DNA from: Callaeas wilsoni
Lineage: Eukaryota > Chordata > Aves > Passeriformes > Callaeidae
Assembly: GCA_013398955.1 (NCBI GenBank)
Contig: VWPU01009496.1
Coordinates: 1-64,000 of the forward strand
Length of the DNA: 64,000 nt
Reading direction: 5' to 3'
Shown: one piece after another, positions 35,861 to 47,200 of the stretch
Position numbering within the stretch: position 1 is the stretch's first letter
Layout: the number at the start of each line of letters is the position of its first letter
Notes under the pieces: model-generated
What the model was told of the DNA's origin: nothing
The model's input: only the letters and a program-made list of their open reading frames with translations
The model's database searches: none
Made by a program: the position numbers and the translations under genes

Positions 35861-36140
35861 TGTCATGGTGTAATCCCAGCTAGCAGCCAAGTCCCACATG
35901 ATCACTCATTCACTTTCCTCTGGTGGGATGTTGAAGAGAATTGGAAGATAAAAGTGAGAACACTCGTGGGTTGGGATAAAGACAGTTTAACAGGGAAAGC
36001 AAAAGCTGCACATGCAAGCAAAGCAAAACAAGGAATTCATTCACCACTTCCCATGGGCAGGCAAGTGTTCAGCCATCCCCAGGAGAGCAGGGCCCCAATA
36101 TTCACACCTAGCAGTGACTTGGGAAGACAAACACCATCAG
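35861..36140 (+). mobile_element. Solo ERV LTR, 5' part (split by SINE)
   Basis: Starts TGTCATGGTGTAATCCCAGC and follows the same landmarks as the other family members: AAAAGTGAGAACACTC, GGGTTGGGATAAAGACAG, AAAGCAAAACAAGGAATTC, CAGCCATCCCCAGGAGAG, then GACAAACACCATCAG. At that point a SINE interrupts it; the LTR resumes at 36292. The frame 35765-36214 overlaps this repeat and is not a gene. Confidence 0.88.
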
Positions 36141-36291
36141 TCTGGACATGTGACCCTGAGATGAGCTCAGTTGCTCAGGGCATGGTGCTAATAACACCAA
36201 GGTTAGGGTGTTGATCTCTACATGAGCCATTCACAGAAAAGTTGGACTTGATGATCCCTGTGGGTCCCTTCCAACTCAGAATATTCTGTGA
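36141..36291 (+). mobile_element. tRNA-Ile-derived SINE with CR1 tail (TguSINE1-like)
   Basis: A SINE of about 150 bp. The head aligns with tRNA-Ile(AAU): GAGCTCAGTTG (D-arm and A box), then GGTGCTAATAACACCAAGG with the AAT anticodon at 36190-36192, then a degenerate T-arm/B box (GTGTTGATCTC) and ATGAGCCA matching the acceptor end. The tail switches to a CR1-like 3' end: GTTGGACTTGATGATCC, GGGTCCCTTCCAACTCAG, ATATTCTGTG. It is flanked by TCTGGA at 36141-36146 and again at 36292-36297, a plausible 6-bp target duplication. This head-tail structure is that of TguSINE1 from zebra finch, a non-autonomous element thought to be mobilised by CR1. The mismatches in both boxes suggest it no longer drives Pol III. 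Confidence 0.85.
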
Positions 36292-36607
36292 TCTGGAAAT
36301 ATTTACAGAACATGCCTGTCTTCCTCCTTCTTCCCCTAGCTGTATATATAGAACATGATTCCATACGTTGTGGGATATCTCTTTGGTCAGCTGTCCCAGA
36401 TGTGTCCCCTCCCAAGCCCTTGTGCAGTTTCAGCCTCCTCGCTGGTGGTGTGGGTGAAAAACAGAAAAGACCCTGACCCTGTGTAAGCACTGCTCAGCAG
36501 TAACTGAAACATCCCCGTCTCATCAACACTGTTGCCATCAGAAATCCAAACCACAGGCCCATCCTATTGTGAAGAAAATAAACTCTATCCCCATCCAACA
36601 CAACACA
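36292..36607 (+). mobile_element. Solo ERV LTR, 3' part (split by SINE)
   Basis: Continuation of the LTR begun at 35861: CTTCCTCCTTCTTCCCC, the TATA-like TGTATATATAGAACATGA near 36340, GGGATATCTCTTTGGTCAGC, AGCACTGCTCAGCAGTAAC and the end block AAACTCTATCCCCATCCA...CAACACA. The right end at 36607 is inferred from the family end CAGCACA. The outer flanks (ATTGG left, TTCTG right) give no clear duplication. No internal ERV sequence follows. Confidence 0.85.
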
Positions 36608-36844
36608 TTCTGGGGGTAATGACTAAGGGTTATTTACTATTGTGGTTGGAGTCTCCCGTAGAATATAAATAAGTGTTGGATAATGTGCTTTTTTAAGGGG
36701 AACTACCAACTAAAATCAGGAAGGTTGCTTTTTTTCTGCTAGTGAAAAACTTTCAGATCTTCAGCCATCAGCTTGCAAAGAGATAGAACAGACAGCTTAA
36801 AGTGAGGTGATGGACAGTAAGACTTGTTTGAACTTGGTTGTGGC
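36608..36844. other. Unique spacer
   Basis: Short unrecognised AT-rich stretch between the SINE-bearing LTR and the ancient CR1-like element. Confidence 0.4.
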
Positions 36845-38310
36845 CAGTTGGGAAGACCTTACTGAGAAAGTGAAAGTAGATGGATAAGGGTTAATATGAG
36901 AAAATTAATTTTGAAGTTCTTTGCTCTTAAGATTGAGAAAGAGACTAATATGCACGGTTTTCAGAAAAGCAGACTTCAATGAACTCAGAGAAGTGATAGA
37001 CAAGAAAGTGAAGTTAAAGGAATAAAGACCACAAAGATAGATTATTAAAAGCCATTTATAGGTCACAAATACAGGACTCAGTGCAAAGAAACGCTAGAAA
37101 GTATGCTATGCCATGAATTTAACTGGGATATGAACTCTTCAGCAACCTCGCACAGAAGAGATTTCTCAGAATTTATTAAGGGTGAATATAAAAGAACAAC
37201 ATGAAATTGTGGAGACAAAATCTAAAAAGTATAAAATGACATGCAGTTATCAGGAGGCAAAAAATAGTCTGTAAGCATACTGGTATTTAGAAGAGTAAAG
37301 AAAGATCTCTACACAAAAGGATAGTATATCCAATATTGGAATATCCTGAGAACTCTGAGTGTTTAACGTCTTTTTTTTCTTTTATCCTTCAGTAAAATAC
37401 CTAATTGGTTAACACAGTTAAAACATATGGAAATAGAGGTAAGAACCACTGTATTATAAGCAAAAAAAGAGGGAAGAGACTCATGAGTCATTTTCAAATC
37501 TGTTCAGCCAAGTAAAATTCCCAGCAGGAGATTCAGCAAACTGAATAAGACCATCTCAAAGCCGTTAGCATTTATATCTGAGAAGTCATGCAGAATGGAT
37601 GAAGTTCCAAAAGACTGTAAGAAGGCAAAACCAGCACTAATCCTTGAAAACTAGAGAGGGGAAAACTCTCTAGTAAACCAGGATATTCTATACGATTAAA
37701 CAACTGAAATTCCTGTAAAAACACCATAACAAATGAAATTATTGAAAGCAAGATGTAAAGTAAGTGCTCTCACCAATTTGTCCATTACAGATTACGTCAA
37801 ATCACATTATTTGTCTTTTTGACAAGGTAATGGGCTGATGGGTAAAGAAGGAGCAGATATGATTTATTCTGACCACTGGAAGGCTTCAGGCACCATTTCA
37901 TATGACAGTTTCATGCAGGAGCTAGGGATCAAAATAATCCTACGGTAAGGCAGCATGACTAGGTGCAAAAATAAAGCTCAGGAGAATGGTTTCAATGGCT
38001 TACTGTCAAACTGGAGGGATGGATCAAGAAGGGCTGCACAAAAGCCTGTCCGAGGCTGGACACTACTTAGTGCCACTCCTTATGTCTTATCTCAAGGACA
38101 GAGAGGGTGTTTTCTACATTTGTAAGCAATATAAATTTGTCTATGAGCACTAAGGGTATCTCAAAGTGAAATTGACTGACAGGAGTCAATCACACTGAAA
38201 TAGTTGTGTTTGAATTATATAGTGAAGAATGAAAGGCTTTACACATTGATAGAAAAAAATCAGGTGCAGAAATATAATATGGAGAAGGCTGTCCTAGCCT
38301 TAATTTTTCT
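36845..38310 (+). mobile_element. Ancient CR1-like (CR1/L3) element, heavily decayed
   Basis: Diffuse similarity to the sense strand of an old amniote CR1 is visible along about 1.4 kb. The AGAAAAGCAGACTTCAATGA block lies near 36963, GGGTGAATATAAAAGAACAA near 37180 and AGACAAAATCTAAAAAGTAT near 37212, all from the linker before the RT. TTTTTGACAAGGTAATGGGC (37818) and GAAGGCTTCAGGCACCATTTC follow, from the RT palm leading to the SKAFDTV motif, then GTTTCAATGGCTTACTGTCA and AAACTGGAGGGATGGATCAA before the PQG region. Stops and indels are everywhere. A 9-bp stem with a 7-nt loop lies at 37650-37674. The subfamily is not certain and the limits are approximate. It predates the nearby LTR and SINE insertions judging by divergence. 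Confidence 0.6.
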
Positions 38311-38460
38311 ATGAAACAACTGGTTTGCTGATTAGAAACCAAATGTAACTTAAAATAACATTTTAGATGTTAATTCATTTTTAAGGCACTGATGTTAAAT
38401 GGATAATATTAATGGTTGGAGAAGGATATCTCCCTGTGCCCAGGCCTTTAGTCAGATATA

Positions 38461-38589
38461 TCTCTTCTCTTCTCTTCTCTTCTCTTCTCTTCTCTTCTCT
38501 TCTCTTCTCTTCTCTTCTCTTCTCTTCTCTTCTCTTCTCTTCTCTTCTCTTCTCTTCTCTTCTCTTCTCTTCTCTTCTCTTCTCTTCTC
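38461..38589. repeat. Perfect (TCTCT)n pentanucleotide satellite
   Basis: 129 bp of uninterrupted TCTCT units, about 26 copies. One strand is pure pyrimidine and the other pure purine, so it has mirror symmetry capable of forming triplex (H-DNA). Such tracts are highly length-polymorphic. The serine-, leucine- and phenylalanine-repeat frames that cross it are not genes. Confidence 0.97.
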
Positions 38590-41023
38590 ATGTCTCATGT
38601 TGTCTCCTGACGTGTATCATAGTATCATAAGCTTCATTTATCTTTTTTTCAAAACTATGAAGTGAAATCTTTTATTCTTAGATGGTCCTTCTTCAGCAAC
38701 CAAGAAAGGTAACTTGTGTCAGAAATTCAATTCCCTGTTTATTTCAGTTGATGGCTACTGTGTTTGCTTGAACCTCAGGCTACTTAACTGGTGATAGTTG
38801 AGAAGTACTGCTGTGAATATTGCTACTTCCTGTCTCCAGGACAGTAGGCCCACTCCCTTGTCAAAGATGTGGAATGAATTAGGCTTAGCTGATAATTTCT
38901 TGGGACGTAGGAGAGGATTAGGCAGTTTCTTGAGGTCAGGTCCAGAGGCCTAACCCTCTATAAAGTTCCAGACCCTGGCCCTAAAAATGTATTTGTATAT
39001 ACAAACAAAGAAACAAATAAATATCTGCATATCTAAGTGATTATTCATATACTCTATAAGTTTGTTCAATTTCTAGACATACATGTATTTACATTTTCAT
39101 GTATTTGGCATATGCCATGTTTAAAATTGAGGAGTTGGGTATCTCTAAATATCTGAACTCATGGAAATCTACAGACAGAGTTACTCAGCAAAACTAAGCA
39201 AATTAATGAAATTTAAGATTATCTGGAAAAATGCCTAGGGTTTCAGATCTATTGCACTGTAGTGGTCATTCTTAAATTAGACTAGATAGAGTACTAATAA
39301 AAGCATTTTAGCAAAGTGTTGAATGCTTCAGTGTTAGGTCCATAACACATAAACATGTAAGACTAATGAGAGGGTATGAGGGAATTGTGAAGTTACCCAG
39401 CTGTCATTAGAGGAATGAAAGTGAGTTTGCACCATAGATAAGCTCTCACAGAAGACAGACTGCCTATGATTTCAGACCAACAGACTTAGAATTAAGCTAG
39501 ATTTTTATCTATTTCTGGAGTTAAAAGTCTGCTCTTATGAAAGCTGTCATGTATTTAAATGTCAGGCCGCTGCTACCATAAGCATTTTTACTCCTTGCGT
39601 TGATGTTCTAGTGACAGTTCTTCCTAGAAAAATCAGTTTCCTCCAGTATGAGTCACACAAGAGCCTGAGGAGTGTTCAACATTTAGTATGAGCATGATTA
39701 GCTCTGTATACAGTGACACAAAGATGAAGGTGAACTGCACACAAATTATTTAAATTGTTTTAAGGCAAGTATGAAGTATTAGCATTTTCTTAGAACAGAA
39801 ATTGTATTTACATAATTTGTCTTGATTATAAATCTTCATACAAGGCTCTGGGACGGTTCAGTACCATTTCAGAACCATCTTCAGAAATATTTCCACTGTC
39901 TAAGGATTGGGAGGTATAGTAGAAAGTGTGTGGGTGTTCAAACAAGGTATGGCCTAGACAAGGACTCTGTGAGATTTTAGCTTCTATTGAAGCTTTAAAA
40001 GATCTATTATCAAGAACGATCAAGATTGGCATATCCAAATAATGAACTGTTTCTTCATTTCGTATTCACGGTTAATCCAAATGGAACAATACTGAATTGT
40101 GATTGTATAAAGTATATGCATTTGTAACTAGGATTGAATGGCATCTGTGAAGTCTGAAGTCTGGTTTTTATAATTGATTTTTCTTTGTAAACATGTTTTA
40201 GCTATATTCCAATGGCAGATTTTTAAATGAGCAAAACCTTTCCTTAAATAATGACGTCAGAATTAGGATCATATGCACAACATGGTAGTGTTTCAGTTCT
40301 GATATTCTTTTTACACCTAACTTCTCTGTATAGTTACTAATATTTTTTTATGTTGACACTTGCCTGTGAAGTTGAAACTAGTAAAATAAAATGCAAAAAC
40401 TGAAAAATTATCCACAGACTACTTTCATTAGTGAAGTCTCTGAAGCACAAGCTTAACATTTGACAGATGTGACTTTTCTGACTTCTAGAATATGACGTGT
40501 GGAAAATGATCGTCCATTGACTGCTTTTTTTTGTTTGTTTCTTTGTTTGTTTTGTTCTGTATCAACTCTATGCCACTACACTTTGTGAAAGATGTGAAGA
40601 GAAAATAAGTTTCGTTTCCTTACAAGGAAAATATTCTAAATATAGTCTAAATATAAGCATAACTATTACGGATGTAGAAATATTCCTTCTAAGTAATAAT
40701 CAGTGCCATGGACAATTGAGACCGTGTATCGTCCCAAGACTTGCCTAGCTCCTAACAAGAACTGAATGAAATTTGATGATACAAGAGCTCTTTAAAAAAC
40801 ATGCTACCCAGAACTTACCTGATGTCTCTGTCTTTACGCTCCCTCTTCTAATTGAGATACTAGACTGTGAGGTCACTACTTAAGTCCCTTGGAGAAACCC
40901 AAGTGTTCAAGCATTTTAGTCAGACTTAACCTATGCAAATTGTACTGAGGTGTGCACAAAGATCAGTGTTTTCATTCTCAAAAAACACAATGGGCACAAC
41001 AGTGCCTTTTTTTTTCACTGTAG
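38590..41023. other. Unique sequence, no gene seen
   Basis: AT-rich stretch with a T/G run at 40527-40558. The minus-strand frame 39826-40038 is open for 70 codons but has no recognised family or splice pairing. Nothing else was identified. Confidence 0.4.
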
Positions 41024-41218
41024 GCCCATCACTGCAACACGTGTGAAAGAAATGGGAAACCTGAGCTCCTGTCTTCCTCAGCCTAAGGTGATTCATATGC
41101 ACATGTCCTTTCACGAGGACACCTTCACCCCTATCAAAGTGTCTTACTTTGTCTGGGGAGTGGTGCCTCCATTCTTCTTGAAACCAGGATATATTACAGC
41201 CAAAGATGTGAAAGAGAG
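41024..41218 (+). other. Candidate internal exon, 195 bp, symmetric phase
   Basis: A strong acceptor (long T run then CACTGTAG, ending 41023) precedes the segment, and a moderate donor (AAAGAGAG then GTGTATAAG at 41219) follows. The enclosed 195 bp are open in the frame with codons starting at 41025, beginning and ending in the same phase, so inclusion would not shift a reading frame. An ATG at 41052 sits in this frame and would give MGNLSSCLPQPK, a start that resembles an N-myristoylation context; this could instead be a 5' exon. Codons are mixed and GC is above the flanks (GTG, CTG, ATC, GCC, AAG all occur). The minus strand is also open here (40926-41294), which lowers confidence. I do not recognise the protein. 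Confidence 0.28.
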
Positions 41219-44200
41219 GTGTATAAGACGACAACTCAGTAATCCAGGGACTGGGGTTTTCAACTGAGAGGATGTAGAGCAGTATTTTAATCAAAGACCT
41301 AGCTAATGGAAACTGTAGTGGTTGTTAAGTTCTTATGAAAAATACAAGTTTCCTATCTAATTAGCTGCCTACTCTGTAAGAAGAGTCAGATTTTCTAGGT
41401 CCTTAGTGGCCACAGCTGTCTAATCTGCAGGGTGGAAGATGTCTTTTTTGTGTGTGCCTTTATATGACTGTCTTTTAACTCCCGTGAATGTTACTTATTC
41501 CCAGCAGCTGCACAGCACCCATCTCACCTCTGGCACCCTGAGTAATTCCAGTTGATTAAGGTGCTTAATTGCTAGATGGTATCATCCCAAAGCATCTCTG
41601 ATCTCAGGCACACAAGGGAAAAAACCATGGGCCTTCTACATCTTAAAGACTCCATCTGAAAGGTTAACACATGGAGACACACACTGTTAGAAATACTACA
41701 CTGTTACTATAAAGATATGGGCTGTGAATCCCATGTAGATGCATGGGATTTCATGCACAAAAGAGCAGGGTTTAAAATATGCAGCTTTTTTTAGGATAGC
41801 TGTTCACTGCTCTAAATTCAGGCAGCTCTTCCCGCACTCTGCATCAAGGTCTGAGCTCTGTTCTACTTAAGGGTGATCTGCTCCACTGAAGCCCTTCCCC
41901 TGCATCTAACTCTAATCCCCCTTTCCTAATATAATATAATACAATACGATATAATACAATATAATACAATATAATACAATTATCCTTTAAAAGGAGCTAG
42001 TAGAAGCACAGAATCAGCAAGGCCTGTCCTCTGCCTGAAACGATCTCTAACTGCCTCTTAAAAGTCAACAAGAGTTTACATTGGCAGTTATCAATTGCTT
42101 AGATGTTACTATTTTAAAAAAATCTCAGATGAGATGAAAACCAGACAAGAATCTTAAAATAGTTTGTAGAATTTTCCTGCAAACAGTTTCTAGTTCCTTA
42201 GGATTAGACAACAGACTTAAATGGGACTGAGCACTAGGAAAACCACAAAAAAAAAATCCATAAGGCTGAATACATGGAGCTTTTCAATTATATTGCTATT
42301 TGTAGTAGTATTATTACTACTAATAATGCAGTAAGTGCACACTGTATTTGGTGATGTATGAAAAAAATACATGAATAAGTTAAAATTATTACCTAGGAAA
42401 TTAATTTGTGCCACACTATGGATATCTTGTAAATTAGCAGCAAAACAAAGGCATCTTTTATCTCTCTAAATTTTTATCTAGTGTTTGGATTTCACAAGTT
42501 TAGTCTGGTCCTGGCACCTCTCTCAGTGCAGCCAATTCTGTCCCTATTCCTTTGATTGAAAGAACTGCTTAATTGTGTTATCCATATGAGCAGCAGGCTG
42601 AATAACAAAGATTAAAGGGCACATGATTGTGTTCTTGCCAATGACAACAAAAGAATAGTGGCATGTTGCCACCTTCTATCGTTATAAGCCTGCCTGTTAT
42701 TCTCCCCGCTGCAGTTTCAAAAGAGGAATTTTAGCTTTAGTTAAAGCACGAGGTAACTTTTTGTGGACTCATTCAGTAGTACCAAATAATAATGATTAAT
42801 GTATTCCAGAAATTGCTTTATTTTCTTTCCTTCAAATTAATGATATTTTCTTACAGTTTTTAATCAGTTTAAACAGAACATCCTGTTGGCAAGAGATTGA
42901 GCTGCTTTACCTGGAATGCAGTGCAAAGGAGATGTGATTGGCTCCTGTAATCTGATCAAAGCAGGTGGAATTTTTTAAGATCCTGTGGAGACTACAGCAG
43001 GTAAAGGACTGTAAGACTGTATGTATAAAATATGTCGATGCTTGCAATAATTCTGCCTCTATCCAGCCTGAATTAATTTGAATTCTCTCATGCAGTACCT
43101 ACGGAATAATTTCCACAGTTTATGAGATGGGACATAGCAGATGAGGGTGTTCTTGGCATGAAATGATACACATTCCTGGTGTAATATGTGCTTTGTAAAG
43201 TTCATTAAGAGAAAGGTGCCGTGTTGATATCAGATTAACATCTGATGATGATCCAAGTATCACCCTGTTGATATGAGTTGATATTTGAAATGAGTTGATA
43301 TTTCTGTCTGCTATAAATAAAGATTTGTGTGTTTAGTTAAACATTTTTTGTTGCATAACAAAAGGACTTTTTGTCTTTCTAATGGTTTATTTTATTAACA
43401 TATTCTTGGTTGATATTGATTTATATTTATATAAACTGTCTTAAGCAATTAAATTTTAGATGAAATTACTTTTTTTCTGTTGTTTATTTATAAGCATCAT
43501 AATTTGCATAAGTGTATCAGTCAAGGTTAGCCAAGCTACTGCCAAATTTTCTGACTTGCTATCCCTGATTGTCTATGATGTTGGCAACTCAAATTGTAAG
43601 ATGTCATTTTTGTTCCCTAATTAAAGTCTCAGAAGTAACAAGTAGTTGCTGCCCACAAATAAGTTTGCTCACACATGCTTTACTGCACTTGTGATTAGAG
43701 GACATGTCATACATACAAATATCCATTCTAATAGGAAATCCTTCATGAAAAGCATCATCAACATTGAACCATGAGATGAAAGCTTGACTGAGCAAAACAT
43801 CTGTTGATGATGCCTTCTAGGTGCTTGAAAAATATTTGACTGAGCCAAGCATCCACTGTGAGATCTAATTTGCAAGAAATGTTGTCAAATGTAAATAAGG
43901 CTGCAATTTAATACAGAACTTGAAAAGAGACTGTTCTTCAGTAGCCGATTAAAGTGAACAGACTAAATAGGCCCATCTTCAGGAACGTGACCAAAGTAAA
44001 AACTTTGGTTAAATATTTATTTTTCTATGTAATTTTTTGCATGAGTTACTATTTACCTGTTAAAGCCTCAAATTATAAAATGTGTGTCTATCCAGCTGGA
44101 TTGGTGCTCTTCTCTACCGTTTTCTGATTCGATAAGGGAGTGGTCCCTAATATCTAAAAATTTGTTGTGCTAATATTACTAAATAATTCCCTTTCACCTT

Positions 44201-47200
44201 TTATTTATGTAGCTTCTAGCTACAAGGAAATTTGAAAGAAAACTAGAATCCAACAATGTTAAGAGAAATTATTTCCTACTACATCTTGTAGTTGAAGGGA
44301 CCAGAAAATACAGTTACTTAGTATCCCTCCTCAACTTATGTCTGTTTTGTTATTCTATGTACAGAGCACATTCCTGCTAGGCTGGGAACATCAGTATTTA
44401 AGTAGTAACTTCAATAATCCGCTTGGAACAATCATTGCATTAGCAGTTAGAAGCACAAGGTGTGGGAGGCAGCTCTTAAGTACCCAGCTAGGATGCGAAA
44501 ATGTTGAAGAGCTGAGCTGGGAGTTTTGTGGGGTGCCTCAGGCAGTTCAAACCTGTATCTCCCCTCTTAGGATAAGATTCGCAACACCCATCTAGAAAAG
44601 CGAGCATCATCTTTATCCCATCATGATCCCTGGTGCTGGGTCAGAGTTGCCTTGCTGGTTAAGGACTCGCATTAGGAGTCCTTGTATCAGGAGTTTTGTG
44701 AAAACTCCAAAGTTTAGGAAGAGAGCATGTTTCAGAGTACATCTTTATAGCTTCACCATTCTCATAGCTAGTTCCTCTGATTAACTAGATAGCAGAACTT
44801 TATTAATGACTTAACAGCACGGTACGTTGTACCTTTCTCTAGGAATCACATTAATAATGAAAAAAAAGCAGAAATTATATATACAGGATGATACATATTT
44901 ATATTTCATGTTTCAAGTCTATGAAAATCTGATGCCAAGTTTCAGCAGAGAAGCTGAATCATGTTATTGAAATAAGACTTGCTGCATGTGGCATCCCCTG
45001 ATCAAATTAAAAAAACTCAAATGAAAATATAAAAGTAGAAGCTTATATTCATGAATCTTATTTACGTTCATTTATGTTTAGTGAGAATTTTGCATGAAGT
45101 GCAGCTAAAAAGCTGATCTTCTTGAATGGAAATCATTGGTCCCCACAGAGGAGAAGAAGAGGAAAGAGGATCTTTTAAAGTGACAGCTGATTTCTGCAAT
45201 CTGTTAATGATTCCCTTGGACAGTTTTTGAAAGCATCCTGGAGACAAATGAATAAAAATTACAGCATCGATAGTTTTCTCTAGGAAGGCACTATTGCTGC
45301 AAAATTCCTTGTTCCAGGCAGAGTGGGAGGTGTAATTTGCAAGCACTATTACTCCCTGCAACCTGAGACCACTTAATGTGGACCACACTAGCTGAGAGAG
45401 AATGCCCACATCCCTATGTACTGAGCTCATATGTCAGCAATTACTTCATTGCCAGTCCATTCAAGTTTGGATCATAAGTAAATAAGCAGATGTGACGTCT
45501 GTGCTTTAGTCAAGCTTGCAACTAGAGGCCACTCTGCTCAGCATCCTTGATGGAGCTGAGTGAACCTACGTGAGGGTAACAAAATGAAAATTCTGATATA
45601 ATGAAAAAGTAAGATTCTTTTTCACACTCAGATTTATTACAAAGCATTTTTAAGATGTTTCAAAGACCACTGCTAAATTATAATTAATCAAAAATTATAA
45701 GAATGCAAAGAATGAGGTCTTTGGGTAAAAAGTGGGGGAAAAAAAGGCGCGTCTTTGTTGAATACATTGTGGGATATTTAACTTCTGGAAGTTTAATAAA
45801 TAGATAATTGTCACATCTTGTTCTTATCCATCTTCATGAAAGGCATTGTAGTCTAAAAACTCACCTGCCTATCACTTGGAAAATGAATTGTCACCTTTAT
45901 CTTGTCTAGTTTGTCAGAATTTGCCCTGTGGGTTTGTTACAAAGTTTTCCAGCATTAGTAATGAAACAATTGCATGGTGTATTTTTTTCTGAGAGGTTTC
46001 TGACATGATGTTTGTGTAACAAAATCACCTAGAATTATCATAGTGTGTGGGCAAGATAACCCAAATAATTTCCAATTTATTTTCAGCATCTTTTTCAAAA
46101 CTTGCAGATGCCTTTCTGTCAGTGCTCTGCATTCTGTTCTACAGCAAAAATTTGAGATATTTAAGTGCCCAATTTAAAATATATTCATGCCGAGCCTGAC
46201 AAAACTAGTTTTAAAGCTCAGCTGAAATGTTCTGCATAGACCTAAAAATCTGTTTGAGCTATGAGATCATGTGGAACTGCATAGTTGAAGTAGACATTCT
46301 TGCAAAAGTGGTCATCTGTGCACTTGTATTTTGTACCATAACTGTTCCATGTAGCATAACCTGTCTTTCCCATTTTCAGAGGGCTTTGATGAAACTCATG
46401 TAATGATTCCTCCTCATTTCCAGCTAGCAACTTGAATTTAAATCTTATGTAAAATGTAATAACTATTTTCCTTTTTTTATTAATTCAGTGCAGACAGTAA
46501 GCAAGACCAAGAACTTCTTTGTGATTGTAACTGTGAGACAAGAACATCCGTAGGATTCATCTATAAACCAACTAACCATCTATCCATAATTTCTCTTCTG
46601 AAATGTAGGTCACTTAAACACTTTGCTTATGGTTTAAGTTCCAAGCTGTAACTCAACAGATTACTGCACTTTTAAGAAGTTATCAGTAAATTCGAAATAT
46701 GTTTTAAATATGCAAGTTCTGAGTTGCCTTGGGATTTCAATATTCATATTAAGACTCCAAATGGAAATTATTTCAAATACTTAATTTAGATCTATGAATA
46801 TTTTAAAGACTAATTTAATGTGTAGGTTGTAACACAGTGCCTAAAGACTGTTTGCAAATGAGTGAAGTTAAATGAGATGGTCTCTGTATTTTCATTTGAA
46901 GTTATTTTAAAATATAGGTAATTTCTATGGAGTACCACATGGAGCTTTTTAGCTTATGTTTTGTTAATTACAGCATATATATATTTAAGTAATACAAATT
47001 ACTTAGCATTTATTATTTTCTTAACACAATAAACCAATGAAACATAGCCTGTGTCTACATGAGGCTCTGGTGTGCTGTTTCAACCAAAAATGAGCACAGA
47101 AGCACAGACAATGCCCATATAAAATATTATAAATAATCATCCATACAAAAATATTTAAATACTTTTTGACATTAACATGTTAGGAAAAGGCACAGGAATT

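Noticed and set aside
35765..36214. 149-codon plus-strand frame
   Set aside because: It starts in unique sequence and runs through an ERV LTR into the SINE. It is a chance frame in repeats.
36149..36229. tRNA-Ile gene
   Set aside because: The tRNA-like head has mismatches in the A box, B box and stems and runs directly into a CR1-like tail, so it is a SINE.
38399..38665. Serine/leucine/phenylalanine repeat protein
   Set aside because: It is only the translation of the TCTCT microsatellite.
39826..40038. 70-codon minus-strand frame with mixed composition
   Set aside because: It looks moderately coding-like, but there is no paired splice context and no family match.
45068..45430. 120-codon minus-strand frame
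   Set aside because: No recognised protein, no splice sites of quality at both ends, no repeat explanation; not enough to call.
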